DNA of 64,000 nucleotides from an uncultured Cohaesibacter sp. Its GTDB lineage: Bacteria > Pseudomonadota > Alphaproteobacteria > Rhizobiales > Cohaesibacteraceae. This document shows, one piece after another, positions 8,773 through 17,701 of the stretch (positions are counted from its first letter, which is position 1; every line of letters starts with the position of its first letter). A model generated the notes under the pieces. That model did not search any database, was not told where the DNA came from, and saw only the letters and a program-made list of their open reading frames with translations. Both the position numbers and the translations under genes were made by a program. Where the stretch lies: positions 2,976,001-3,040,000 of the forward strand of contig NZ_OY782507.1 in the NCBI RefSeq assembly GCF_963677725.1, written 5' to 3'.

Positions 8773-9729
8773 TCAATTGGGGCCGTGCGCTGGGCGGGGG
8801 CGGCGCGTTGGGCGATCAAAGATCTTGCGGCCAAAGAGAGATGCGGTCAGGTCGGTCAGCAACTCAGCCGTTTTGCCGCGATGGTCAAGGAACGGGTTGA
8901 GTTCGACCAGATCAAGTGATGTGACGCATTCGCTTTCATGGAGCATTTCCATGATCAAATGGGCTTCTCGGAAGGTTGCGCCACCGGGGACTGTGGTGCC
9001 AACCGCAGGGGCAATGCACGGGTCGAGAAAATCCACATCCAGACTGACATGAAGCAGAGCTTTGCGGGATTTGATTTCCGCCAGCATCTTTTGCAAGGGC
9101 CGCATCACGCCGACTTCATCAAGGACACGCATGTCATGCACATGGACCCCGTGGGCTTTCAAAAGGTCCCGCTCTTGTTGATCGACGCTGCGAATGCCCA
9201 TCATATGAACCTGAGCCGGGTTGACCGGATGGGCCAGCGGCGCGCCATAGACGCCTTCCAGTCCCTCAAGGCCACAGAAGGCAGCGACCGACATGCCGTG
9301 CATATTGCCGGATTCCGAGGTCCGGGGGATATTGAAATCCGGATGGGCATCAAGCCAGAGCACAAACAGGTCCCGGTCAAGGTCGGCTGCGTGGCGCGCC
9401 ATGCCTGCGACAGATCCCATCGACAGGGAATGATCGCCGCCCAGAAAAATCGGAAAGCTTTCTTTCGCCATCGCATGGGCCTGATGGGCAAGGGCGCGGG
9501 TCCAGCCAGCAATCTGTTTGAAATTGATCGCATTGCCTTCTTCGGGTGGTATGGCGTCAGAGATGGCCGGGGTGAGATTGCCGTGATCGGTGCAGGCAAA
9601 GCCCAAGCCGGTCAGGGTTTCGATGATGCCTGCGGTGCGCAGGGCATCCGGTCCCATTAGACAGCCATTCTCGTGGGTGCCGTCCTGTACCGGAACGCCT
9701 AGCAGGCCAATCGATTTATGCTCGAACAT
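8773..9729 (-). CDS. rocF: arginase
   Basis: The 318-residue ureohydrolase splits L-arginine into ornithine and urea using a two-manganese centre. Metal ligands are visible in order: FLGGDHSLSMG (His), WLDAHPDFNIP (Asp-x-His-x3-Asp pattern; most arginases have Thr-Asp where this has Pro-Asp), SGNMHG, and LDVDFLDP. The Glu of LDLVELNP is the usual substrate-side residue. The N-terminus SIGLLGVPVQDGTHENGCLMGPDALR matches arginase rather than agmatinase. It stands alone, with no urea or ornithine genes beside it. The last 15 residues (FDRPTRRPRPAHGPN) are a basic, proline-rich tail without an obvious role. Confidence 0.92.
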   Translation of the reverse strand: MFEHKSIGLLGVPVQDGTHENGCLMGPDALRTAGIIETLTGLGFACTDHGNLTPAISDAIPPEEGNAINFKQIAGWTRALAHQAHAMAKESFPIFLGGDHSLSMGSVAGMARHAADLDRDLFVLWLDAHPDFNIPRTSESGNMHGMSVAAFCGLEGLEGVYGAPLAHPVNPAQVHMMGIRSVDQQERDLLKAHGVHVHDMRVLDEVGVMRPLQKMLAEIKSRKALLHVSLDVDFLDPCIAPAVGTTVPGGATFREAHLIMEMLHESECVTSLDLVELNPFLDHRGKTAELLTDLTASLFGRKIFDRPTRRPRPAHGPN

Positions 9730-9941
9730 CTGTCGCTTTACCCCTGATCATGCATGACTTCTCGCAGCTGCCAAATGCGCATATGGGCCCGATTTCAGAC
9801 TTTTCGCATGGTTGCCGATAGGCTCAATTAATCCGACTGTGCCGCCAATCTGAAGGCGACAAGTCTGGTAAATTTGAACAGACTTCTGGCAATTTGCGCG
9901 GTGCGTTTGTTAAAATCGTCAAGGGCATTTGAAAGGGAATC

Positions 9942-9967
9942 AAAAGGGGCCGCATGAGAGCGGCCCC
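9942..9967 (-). terminator. terminator of the AsmA-like gene
   Basis: GGGGCCGC/GCGGCCCC form a perfect 8-bp stem with a 6-base loop, followed on the minus strand by TTTTG. It lies 46 bp after the AsmA-like stop. The rest of 9730-10012 shows nothing else; it includes the arginase promoter region. Confidence 0.8.
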
Positions 9968-10012
9968 ACCAACGGGATGATTGAATTGTGGTTGGCCAAG
10001 TCTGGTTCGGGA

Positions 10013-13000
10013 TCAATTTCCAAACAGGCCCTTGGTCAGATCGCGCAGCAACCTTTGTTCAACTGGCTGTTGTTGCTGTTGCTGTTGCTGTTGGTTTTGG
10101 TTTTGGTTTTGGTTTTGTTGGGGCTGATTGTCGTTGCTCGATTGCGGCTTGAGGATCTTGTTGAGATCAATGCCCAATTTATCCGACTGTTTCTGGATTT
10201 CCTTGGTGATGTTTTTCTCGACCCGTTGGAGGCTCTCGCTGGCTGCCTTGCCCGGTGCGCCGAGCTGTTGCAGGCCTTTGAAGATGGCGTCGGGATTTTC
10301 CAGGATGCCCGGAATGTCGGGATAGATGCGCGGCTTGGTCAGGTTCCCCTTGATGATGATGGGGATCGGAACGCCTTGTGCGTCGACCAGACCGCCCTGA
10401 CCCTTGAGCGTAGTGGCCAGTTTTGGCGTTGCCTTATAGTCGATGCGCTTGTTCGGCAGATCGATCTTGCCTGTCCCTGCGAGACGCAGGAGCGGGCTCA
10501 GCATCAACAGATCCTGATTGGTGACAATGCCATTGTTGAACTGGAAGCTGGCGGTCAGAGACGAGAAATCGGTGGTCTGGCTTTGGGATGTGGACCAGCC
10601 CTCCAGGATATTGCCGCTTAAGCGGCGCATCATTTGCGGGATATTGATGCCACGGATCTGGCCATCACGCATTTCCAGTTTGGCAAAGCCATTCAGCTGG
10701 CGAATGATGTCCGCCTGGCTTGCGCCTTTGGCTGTCAGCTCGAGGCTCACGCCACCACGACCGCCCAGCGCCTTCATGTCAATGCTGTCTCGCAGGAAGC
10801 CTAGCATTTGCATATTGGACAAGGCGAAATTGGCCGACAATTGCGCCGGTTTGCTGGTTGCATTGACGAAGAATCCGCCAGTCCCCTGGCCTTCATACAG
10901 ATTGAGGCGATCGAGAGAGCCGGACAATTGTCCGTCTTTTAGCCGGATGGCCATTTGCACAGAGCCGGTCTTTATGTCGTGGGCCACGAGGGACTTGGCT
11001 GACAGGGTGAGGTCGGCATTGAGGCTGTTGAGACCGGAAAAATCGATCGGGCTTGTGTCCCAGCCTTGCGAAGCCGTCGACGAATCAGCGCGCGCGCTGT
11101 TGTCAGTGCGTCCCTGTGACTTTCCATCGCCCATAAAGGGGGTGAGATCCAGCGTCTCAAAGGCCAGTTTCCCATTGACCACGGGCTTGGCGCCCGCTTT
11201 ATAGGCGAGATTGCCGCTGCCGCTGGACTGGCCCATTTGCAGCGAAAGATTTTGCAGATTGGTGCTGTCGTTCGACAGTGCAAGTTTGGTCGACAGGGTG
11301 ATTGGCAGATCTGGTGTGCCGCTGGTGACAGGTTGCCCAAGCCAACTGAGCAAAGCCCGGCTCGATGGGCTCTTGATCGACAGGGTTGAGCCGGAAAGGC
11401 TGACCTTTGCCGGGTCGACCAGACCGGAAAGGGCCAGCGACAGGGGGCGGGTAGCAAGGGACAGGCTTGCCGGGATCGGCTGTTGCCTCAATGCCTCGGC
11501 CAGCCCGATGCGGCTTGAATATCGGATCGTTTCCCCGTTCCAGCCAAAGGCCCCCGCAATGTCGACAGGTTTGTCGAGGCTGTTGATGGTGATGTTGGAG
11601 GTAATGTTGGTGATGGTGCCTGAGTCTCGACCGGGGATGGCGGCCTGCAGAGCCGGATTGGAGATCTTGCCCTTGGCTAGCGTGATCTTTCCTGCCAGAT
11701 TGCCATTTTTGCGGATGGAGTCTGGCGACAGGCCTTTGGCGGCAAAATTGAGATCGGACGAAATCATCCCTGACAGTGGGCTTGATTGGCCTGCAAGACG
11801 GGCAACTTCTTCAATGTCGATCTGCCGCGCCTGCAGCGAACCGTTCCACATCAATTGGCCCAGATCCCCGGACAGGCTGGCTTGCAGATTGCCTTTGGCA
11901 ATGTTGGCGGATTTGAGATCAACGCGCATTTGGCCATCAATGATCTGAGCCAGCATTTTTAATTGTCGCAGATCCTTGCCCTGATAGGTCACGCGGCCGG
12001 CGCGCAGATCGGCGGTCAGGTCAAATTCGCGCAAGGCCGAGAGGTCTGGCTCCGATGAGGGTGTTTTAGTCTCGTTGTTATTTGTTGCTGATGCTGTGTC
12101 ACTGCTGGCTGCATTGTCGGTGAGCAAGGCATCAACATTGAAGGCTGACATATCAAGCGCCACACGAATCAGCGGGCGGGCAAGGGACTTGTCAGTGAAG
12201 ATGCGGGCCGCGCCATTGAGTGCCTGATCATCGAAGGTGAGGTTGAGCGCTGGCAGGCGGATTTCATTGTGAAAAACGACAAGTGATCCATCGGCTTCAA
12301 TCTTGCCAATGGAGAGAGGCGCATTGGTAACCCCCAACCATTCAAGCAATTGGGTCACGTTGCCTGCATTGAGCGCATAATTGGCGACCAGCGGGGCTTT
12401 GCCTTTGTGGGCCACTTCACCGATTAGCCTGGCTTTGAGCAGTTCATTGGACACATCAAGTGTGAGGCCGGAGGTGCGACCATTGACGGCATTGCCGACA
12501 TTGGCTAGTTCACCGGAAAAATTGATCGTCTGGTCGTTGAAGGGCAGGGAACCCTCAAGGCTGGCCACGCCGTCAAAGTCCGGTGCGCGCAGGGTAATAT
12601 CCAGTCCGGACAGCAGAGTGGTCTGATGCCCGCCACCATCCATTCGGACAATCGTTGCATTGCGCAGGCCCAACTGGCGCAGACTGAGCGCGGAAAGATC
12701 GATCTCGTCAACGGAGGTAGATGTCGTGTCTGAGGTTGTCTCTGATGTCTGGCCTGTTTGCGACGCGCTGCTTGATGTCTTTTGGGTCAGCGTGAAGATC
12801 GGATCAATCAGGGTGATGCCGGTAATGTCGGCCTTGCCTGAGAGAAGCGGCGACAGGGCGAGGGAAAAGTCCAACTGGCCAATGCTCACCAAAGGCTGAT
12901 CATTTTGATCGCGCAGGGCAACCTTGTCTGTGGAAAGGCGCAAGCCGGTCAAAAGCGACAGGGACACATCGCCGGATATGTCCAGCTTCATGCCCGATTG

Positions 13001-13123
13001 CTGCTGGACAAATTGCTGGACCTGCCGTTTGAGAAAGTCGGTCGAGACGAAGACCGGGACCATCGCCAAAGCGAGAATGACCAGGAAGACGGTAGAGAGC
13101 AGAGAGATCAGGATGTTACGCAT
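10013..13123 (-). CDS. AsmA-family envelope protein with Gln/Asn-rich tail
   Basis: The 1036-residue protein has one N-terminal membrane anchor (residues about 4-25, MRNILISLLSTVFLVILALAM). A very long periplasmic region rich in beta-strand patterns follows, as in AsmA/TamB-like bridge proteins thought to move lipids or affect outer membrane assembly. The N-terminal AsmA signature (FLKRQVQQFVQQQSGMKLDISGDVSLSL) and the C-terminal AsmA_2-like block (MLGFLRDSIDMKALGGRGGVSLELTAKGAS... GFAKLEMRDGQIRGINIPQMMR) are both present. Ser/Thr-rich linkers occur near residues 115-135. Residues about 1000-1019 are almost only Gln and Asn, followed by a 17-residue end, PVEQRLLRDLTKGLFGN. The exact cargo is unknown. 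Confidence 0.85.
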   Translation of the reverse strand: MRNILISLLSTVFLVILALAMVPVFVSTDFLKRQVQQFVQQQSGMKLDISGDVSLSLLTGLRLSTDKVALRDQNDQPLVSIGQLDFSLALSPLLSGKADITGITLIDPIFTLTQKTSSSASQTGQTSETTSDTTSTSVDEIDLSALSLRQLGLRNATIVRMDGGGHQTTLLSGLDITLRAPDFDGVASLEGSLPFNDQTINFSGELANVGNAVNGRTSGLTLDVSNELLKARLIGEVAHKGKAPLVANYALNAGNVTQLLEWLGVTNAPLSIGKIEADGSLVVFHNEIRLPALNLTFDDQALNGAARIFTDKSLARPLIRVALDMSAFNVDALLTDNAASSDTASATNNNETKTPSSEPDLSALREFDLTADLRAGRVTYQGKDLRQLKMLAQIIDGQMRVDLKSANIAKGNLQASLSGDLGQLMWNGSLQARQIDIEEVARLAGQSSPLSGMISSDLNFAAKGLSPDSIRKNGNLAGKITLAKGKISNPALQAAIPGRDSGTITNITSNITINSLDKPVDIAGAFGWNGETIRYSSRIGLAEALRQQPIPASLSLATRPLSLALSGLVDPAKVSLSGSTLSIKSPSSRALLSWLGQPVTSGTPDLPITLSTKLALSNDSTNLQNLSLQMGQSSGSGNLAYKAGAKPVVNGKLAFETLDLTPFMGDGKSQGRTDNSARADSSTASQGWDTSPIDFSGLNSLNADLTLSAKSLVAHDIKTGSVQMAIRLKDGQLSGSLDRLNLYEGQGTGGFFVNATSKPAQLSANFALSNMQMLGFLRDSIDMKALGGRGGVSLELTAKGASQADIIRQLNGFAKLEMRDGQIRGINIPQMMRRLSGNILEGWSTSQSQTTDFSSLTASFQFNNGIVTNQDLLMLSPLLRLAGTGKIDLPNKRIDYKATPKLATTLKGQGGLVDAQGVPIPIIIKGNLTKPRIYPDIPGILENPDAIFKGLQQLGAPGKAASESLQRVEKNITKEIQKQSDKLGIDLNKILKPQSSNDNQPQQNQNQNQNQQQQQQQQQPVEQRLLRDLTKGLFGN
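10067..10126 (-). repeat. Gln/Asn codon repeat in the AsmA-like gene
   Basis: About 20 consecutive codons are CAA, CAG or AAC (with one Pro), giving tandem CAR triplets and CAAAAC hexamers. Such a tract can change length by slippage; all steps of three keep the short C-terminal end in frame. Confidence 0.85.
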
Positions 13124-13454
13124 CGGACAGTCTCAAATTTGGACAAATGGGCAGCAGGCGCTTGGTGCGAATTGACCAAACGAATCAACGCTACCCATCT
13201 TACTGCGTCGCAACCCATGGCACCAACTTCCTCGTCGCATGGGGCAGCAGCGTGGCGGTGCGTGGGGAATGGCGAAATTGGGCGGTTTGAGGGACATTTT
13301 TGTCCTGACTTGGATGGGAAAGTGGAAAACTCGGCAGATCAAAATGCGTCCTGTTTCGACTTATGTATGATACAAAACAACGCATAGACCGATCAGGCAG
13401 TCTGGCTCGGTCCTGTCTGTCTGAAAAAGCTCTATTGGGGCAAGGGAGAAGAAA
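13124..13454. other. divergent intergenic region between the AsmA-like gene and pgi
   Basis: I see no gene here. Both flanking genes are transcribed away from it, so it must contain two promoters. The pgi Shine-Dalgarno (AAGGGAGAAG) lies at its right end. No strong hairpin or repeat was noticed. Confidence 0.5.
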
Positions 13455-15080
13455 ATGAGTTCAATGGAAGTCATCTGGTCGGATCTGGTTCGCCATCGTG
13501 AGGACTTTTCGTCTTTTCATCTCAGGGACGCCTTTGCCTCGGATCCGGAACGGTTTGTTCGCTATTCAGCAGAGATGGACGATTGCCTGACCCTCGATTA
13601 TTCCCGCAACCGGATCAATGACAAGACCCTGATGCTGCTTGAAGCCCTGATCACACAGGCGGATGTGGCCGATCGCTATCAGGCGATGAAGTCCGGCGCG
13701 CTGATCAACAATACCGAAGGGCGCTCGGTTCTGCATATTGCACTGCGCGGCTCGGTGGCGGACGATTTGGTCGTTGATGGACAAGCCGTGATGGCGGACA
13801 TCAATGCGGTCAAAGAGCGGCTTTATGCCTTTGCCAAGGGCGTGCGTGATGGGTCGATCGCTGCCAAGGATGGCCAGCCTTTCACCGATGTGGTCAATGT
13901 CGGTATCGGTGGGTCCGATCTGGGGCCGCATATGGTGACCGCAGCGCTCGCCGCCTATCACGATGGCCCACGGGTGCATTTTGTCTCCAACGTTGATGGC
14001 GCCCATATGGGTGACACGCTGAAAGATCTTGATCCTGCGCGCACGCTGTTTCTTGTGGCATCAAAAACCTTCACCACGCAGGAAACCATGACCAATGCCC
14101 GGGCCGCCAAGGCGTGGCTGACGGCGGCGATTGGTGAGGATGCGGTGGCCGATCATTTCGCTGCCCTTTCGACCAACAAGGCGGGCGTGGAAGCCTTTGG
14201 CATCAATACGGATCGGATGTTTGAATTCTGGGACTGGGTTGGCGGTCGCTATTCGGTCTGGTCTGCGATTGGCCTGCCGGTGATGATTGCCGTCGGACCG
14301 GAGAATTTTGAAGCCTTTCTTGAAGGCGGTCGCGCGATGGACAGCCATTTCGAGACCGCGCCTTTCCGTCGCAATATCCCGATGCTGATGGCAGCGCTGG
14401 GGCTGTGGTATCGCAATGTCTGGGCCTGTTCGTCAGTGGCGGTGCTGCCCTATGATCAGCGCCTTCTGTATTTTTCCGATTTCCTCCAGCAGCTTGATAT
14501 GGAATCAAATGGCAAGTCGGTGCGCAATAATGGCTCGCCGGTGCTTCGCCAGACCGGTCCGGTGATCTGGGGTGCGGCGGGTACAAATGGCCAGCATGCT
14601 TTCTATCAGGAACTGCATCAGGGCAGCGACATCATTCCGTGCGAATTCTTGGTTGCCGCCAAGCCAAGTGACGCCGACCAGCATCAGCATGATCTGTTGC
14701 TGGCCAACTGCTTTGCGCAGGTGGAAGCCTTGGCCTTTGGCCGCACCGCCGAGGAAACCAAGGCGCAGCTCGAAGCGTCCGGCAAATCCGCTGAAGAGGT
14801 TGCCGCTCTGACGCCGCATAAGGTGTTTTCGGGTAACCGCCCAAGCTCCTTGCTGTTCTATGACAAATTGACGCCGAAAATGCTGGGCCGTCTGATTGCC
14901 CTTTATGAGCAGAAGGTGTTCGTGCAGGGCGTGGTCTGGGGCGTCAACAGCTATGATCAATGGGGTGTTGAGCTTGGCAAAGAACTGGCCAACAAGCTGG
15001 CCCCATCGGTGGAAAGTGGCGAGCGCGGCGAGGGGGAACCCGCGATCCTTGATCGCCTGAAAGCCTATCGCGCACGCTGA
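13455..15080 (+). CDS. pgi: glucose-6-phosphate isomerase
   Basis: The 541-residue enzyme interconverts glucose-6-phosphate and fructose-6-phosphate. Family signatures are present: VNVGIGGSDLGPHMVTAAL near residue 149, ASKTFTTQETMTNA near 203 (sugar-phosphate loop), GGRYSVWSAIGLPV near 265, NGQHAFYQELHQGSDIIPCEF near 377 (PGI signature 2 region with the catalytic His), and VWGVNSYDQWGVELGKELA near 494 (signature with the catalytic Lys). Length is typical for the bacterial long form. The ATG has GGGAGAAG just upstream. It is a single-gene unit closed by a strong terminator. Confidence 0.97.
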   Translation: MSSMEVIWSDLVRHREDFSSFHLRDAFASDPERFVRYSAEMDDCLTLDYSRNRINDKTLMLLEALITQADVADRYQAMKSGALINNTEGRSVLHIALRGSVADDLVVDGQAVMADINAVKERLYAFAKGVRDGSIAAKDGQPFTDVVNVGIGGSDLGPHMVTAALAAYHDGPRVHFVSNVDGAHMGDTLKDLDPARTLFLVASKTFTTQETMTNARAAKAWLTAAIGEDAVADHFAALSTNKAGVEAFGINTDRMFEFWDWVGGRYSVWSAIGLPVMIAVGPENFEAFLEGGRAMDSHFETAPFRRNIPMLMAALGLWYRNVWACSSVAVLPYDQRLLYFSDFLQQLDMESNGKSVRNNGSPVLRQTGPVIWGAAGTNGQHAFYQELHQGSDIIPCEFLVAAKPSDADQHQHDLLLANCFAQVEALAFGRTAEETKAQLEASGKSAEEVAALTPHKVFSGNRPSSLLFYDKLTPKMLGRLIALYEQKVFVQGVVWGVNSYDQWGVELGKELANKLAPSVESGERGEGEPAILDRLKAYRAR

Positions 15081-15104
15081 CTTGTGGCGCAATGCAGGAA
15101 AAGC

Positions 15105-15132
15105 GACGGGCGGTCTATTCCGCCCGTTTTTT
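15105..15132 (+). terminator. pgi terminator
   Basis: ACGGGCGG/CCGCCCGT (8-bp stem, loop TCTATT) followed by six T, 25 bp after the pgi stop and just before the end of the convergent ABC gene. Confidence 0.88.
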
Positions 15133-15137
15133 ATGCC

Positions 15138-16778
15138 TTATCGTTCGTGCGCCTGTCGCTTGGCAATGGTGTCATGCAGATCGGGGGCGGCAGCGATCAG
15201 ACGGCGGGTGTAAAGCGCCTGCGGGTTGGAGAAAACCGCCTCGGTTCGGCCACGTTCGATGATCTTGCCTTGATACATGACCAGCACTTCATCGGTGATC
15301 GCCCGGACGACGGACAGGTCGTGGCTGATGAAGAGATAGGCGAGATCGAGCCGGTCACGCAGATCGGTCAGCAGATCCAGGATCTGGGCGCGGATCGAGA
15401 CATCCAAAGCAGAGACAGGCTCGTCAGCTATGATGATTTTCGGGCGGGTGATGAGGGCGCGGGCAATGGCGAGGCGCTGGCGCTGACCGCCGGAAAATTC
15501 ATGCGGGAAGCGCTCTGCGACATCGGGGTCAAGGCCCACTTGCGTGAGGCTCTCGGCGATGCGCTGGTTGCGCTCCTCGTTGGTCAGGCCATCGCGATAA
15601 AGATACAGCGGCTCAGCGATGGAGCGGCCAACCTTGTGACGCGGATTGAAGGAGCCGTTGGGGTCTTGGAAGACGATCTGGATATCCTTGCGGATTTCCA
15701 TCAGGCCCGCCTGATCGCTTGCATAAGGATTACGATCACCGACGCGGATTTCCCCCTTTTGCGGCGTTTCAAGACCGAGCAGGGAGCGGGCAAGGGTCGA
15801 TTTGCCACAACCGGATTCGCCCACCAAGCCGACACTTTGTCCCGCATGAATGGTCAGATCGACATGATCGACGGCGCGGAAATGGTTGCGGCGGAAGGTG
15901 GGGAACTGACGCGGCAGCGGATAGTCGCGGATGATGTCTCGGGTGAGAAGGATCGGTGTTGCGCCCTCAAGCGCCGGGTCGTCATTGTAAAGCGGTGGCT
16001 TGGCGCGGCTCGGCACATGGGTCGAAGCGTCAAACAGGCTCCGGCTATAGGGATGGGATAGGGTGTCGAATAGATCCGGCAGTGGGCCATGTTCAACAAT
16101 TTCCCCTTCCTTCATGATGGCAATCTGGTCCGCCATGTCGGCAACGACCGCCAAATCATGGGAGATCAGCAAAAGAGCCGACTGGTCTTCTTCCATCAGT
16201 GCGCGCAACAGCTTGAGGATTTCTGCCTGACTGGTGACATCAAGGGCGGTGGTCGGTTCATCAGCGATGATCAGTTTGGGCTGCATGGCGATGGCCATGG
16301 CGATGATGACACGCTGCTTCTGGCCACCGGACAATTGGTGCGGGAAGCGCTGGGGCGAGATCTGGTCAGGCGGCAGGCCCACCCGTTCGAGCAGGCGATG
16401 GGTTTTGTCTTCGCCCTCGCGGCGGGTGCAGGATGTGTGCAACAGGATGGCTTCGAGCACCTGCGCGCCAATGGGTTTGAGCGGATTGAGCGCTGTCATC
16501 GGCTCTTGGAACACCATGCCCATATCATTGCCTCTGAGGCCGCATAATTCGGCTTCACTCATGGTCATCAGATCGTGGCTGCCAAGCCGGATCGATCCGC
16601 TGAGTTGAGCTTTTGGTGGCAACAATTGCATGATCGAAAGGGCGGTCAGGCTCTTGCCTGAACCGGATTCGCCGACCAGTCCCAGGCATTGGCCTGCCTC
16701 AAGCGAGAGGGAGACATTGGTGAGAATCTGGTGCTGGCCGATGGTCAGACTGACCTGATCGAACGAAAGCAGGGTCAT
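15138..16778 (-). CDS. peptide/opine ABC importer, fused double ATPase
   Basis: This 546-residue protein contains two complete ABC ATPase domains, equal to DppD and DppF (or OppD/OppF) joined, as in YejF and GsiA. Domain 1 (about 1-260) has Walker A GESGSGKS, signature LSGGQKQR and Walker B LIIADEPTTALD. Domain 2 (about 275-540) has GESGCGKST, FSGGQRQR and IIIADEPVSALD. The end of each domain carries the oligopeptide-type tail with the form (Y/H)P(Y/E). It energises the two permeases encoded just upstream. The start overlaps the permease stop by 4 bp (ATGA), with GGAG nine bases upstream. Confidence 0.93.
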   Translation of the reverse strand: MTLLSFDQVSLTIGQHQILTNVSLSLEAGQCLGLVGESGSGKSLTALSIMQLLPPKAQLSGSIRLGSHDLMTMSEAELCGLRGNDMGMVFQEPMTALNPLKPIGAQVLEAILLHTSCTRREGEDKTHRLLERVGLPPDQISPQRFPHQLSGGQKQRVIIAMAIAMQPKLIIADEPTTALDVTSQAEILKLLRALMEEDQSALLLISHDLAVVADMADQIAIMKEGEIVEHGPLPDLFDTLSHPYSRSLFDASTHVPSRAKPPLYNDDPALEGATPILLTRDIIRDYPLPRQFPTFRRNHFRAVDHVDLTIHAGQSVGLVGESGCGKSTLARSLLGLETPQKGEIRVGDRNPYASDQAGLMEIRKDIQIVFQDPNGSFNPRHKVGRSIAEPLYLYRDGLTNEERNQRIAESLTQVGLDPDVAERFPHEFSGGQRQRLAIARALITRPKIIIADEPVSALDVSIRAQILDLLTDLRDRLDLAYLFISHDLSVVRAITDEVLVMYQGKIIERGRTEAVFSNPQALYTRRLIAAAPDLHDTIAKRQAHER

Positions 16779-17701
16779 GAGGCTTTGCTCCCGCCGATAT
16801 CAAGGTTGGTCCGGGTTTTCGGGTCCAACATGTCACGCAGGCCGTCGCCCAGCAGGTTGAGCCCCAGCACGGTGAGGATGATGGCAAGGCCGGGAATGAT
16901 CGCCAATTGCGGTGCCATCACCATCCATGTCTGGGCTTCTGACAGCATCTGGCCCCAACTCGGCATGGGTGGCTGGGTGCCAAGGCCGACATAGGACAGA
17001 CCCGCTTCGGCGAGAATGCCGAGGGAGAATTGGATCGTTCCCTGCACGATCAGCAGATTGGCGATGTTGGGCAGGATATGCTCGAAGGTGATGCGGGCTG
17101 CCCCCTTGCCGGACAGGCGGGCGGCATAGATGAATTCCCGCTCCCACAGGCTGAGCGCCGCACCGCGCGACAGGCGGGCAAAGACCGGGATGTTGAAAAT
17201 GCCGATGGCAATGATGGCATTGATCGCGCCGGGGCCGGCAATGGCGGTGATCATGATGGCGGAAATGATGGCCGGGAAGGCAAAGATGAAATCGCCTGCC
17301 CGCATCAAGGCTTCATCAAGCCAGCCGCCGCGCGCCGCTGCCCATGTGCCAATCGGCACGCCAAGGCCCATGCCGATGCCAACGGCGACCAGAGCCACGG
17401 CAATGGAATTGCGGGCGCCCAACATGATCATTGAGAAAAGATCATGACCATAATGATCGGTGCCAAGCCAGTGGCTGGCGCTGATCGGTTTGAGGCGGTT
17501 GGCAATGTCGACCACCAAGGCGTCATGGGGTGTCCAGACAAAGGAGACAAGCGCCATCAGCACAAAGATCAGCGTGATCAGGCTGCCAACCACAAAGGAA
17601 GGCGAGCGCAGGGCGCGGGCCAGAAAGGAGGGCTGTTTTCTTTCGCTCAGCATCGGGGTGTCCGTCATCCTGCTCATGGGTGTTCTCATGGGCGTTCTCA
17701 T
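16775..17701 (-). CDS. peptide/opine ABC importer permease (DppC type)
   Basis: The 308-residue inner membrane protein has about six membrane helices. It has an N-terminal OppC segment (SFLARALRSPSFVVGSLITLIFVLMALVSFVW) followed by HWLGTDHYGHDLFSMIMLGARNS, the usual OppC/DppC mark. The EAA-type contact loop for the ATPase is seen in REFIYAARLSGKGAARITFEHILPN. It overlaps both neighbours by 4 bp. The chosen ATG at 17701 has AGGAAG upstream; three other in-frame ATGs lie within 33 bp because the first codons contain a short tandem repeat (MRTPMRTPM). Confidence 0.92.
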   Translation of the reverse strand: MRTPMRTPMSRMTDTPMLSERKQPSFLARALRSPSFVVGSLITLIFVLMALVSFVWTPHDALVVDIANRLKPISASHWLGTDHYGHDLFSMIMLGARNSIAVALVAVGIGMGLGVPIGTWAAARGGWLDEALMRAGDFIFAFPAIISAIMITAIAGPGAINAIIAIGIFNIPVFARLSRGAALSLWEREFIYAARLSGKGAARITFEHILPNIANLLIVQGTIQFSLGILAEAGLSYVGLGTQPPMPSWGQMLSEAQTWMVMAPQLAIIPGLAIILTVLGLNLLGDGLRDMLDPKTRTNLDIGGSKAS

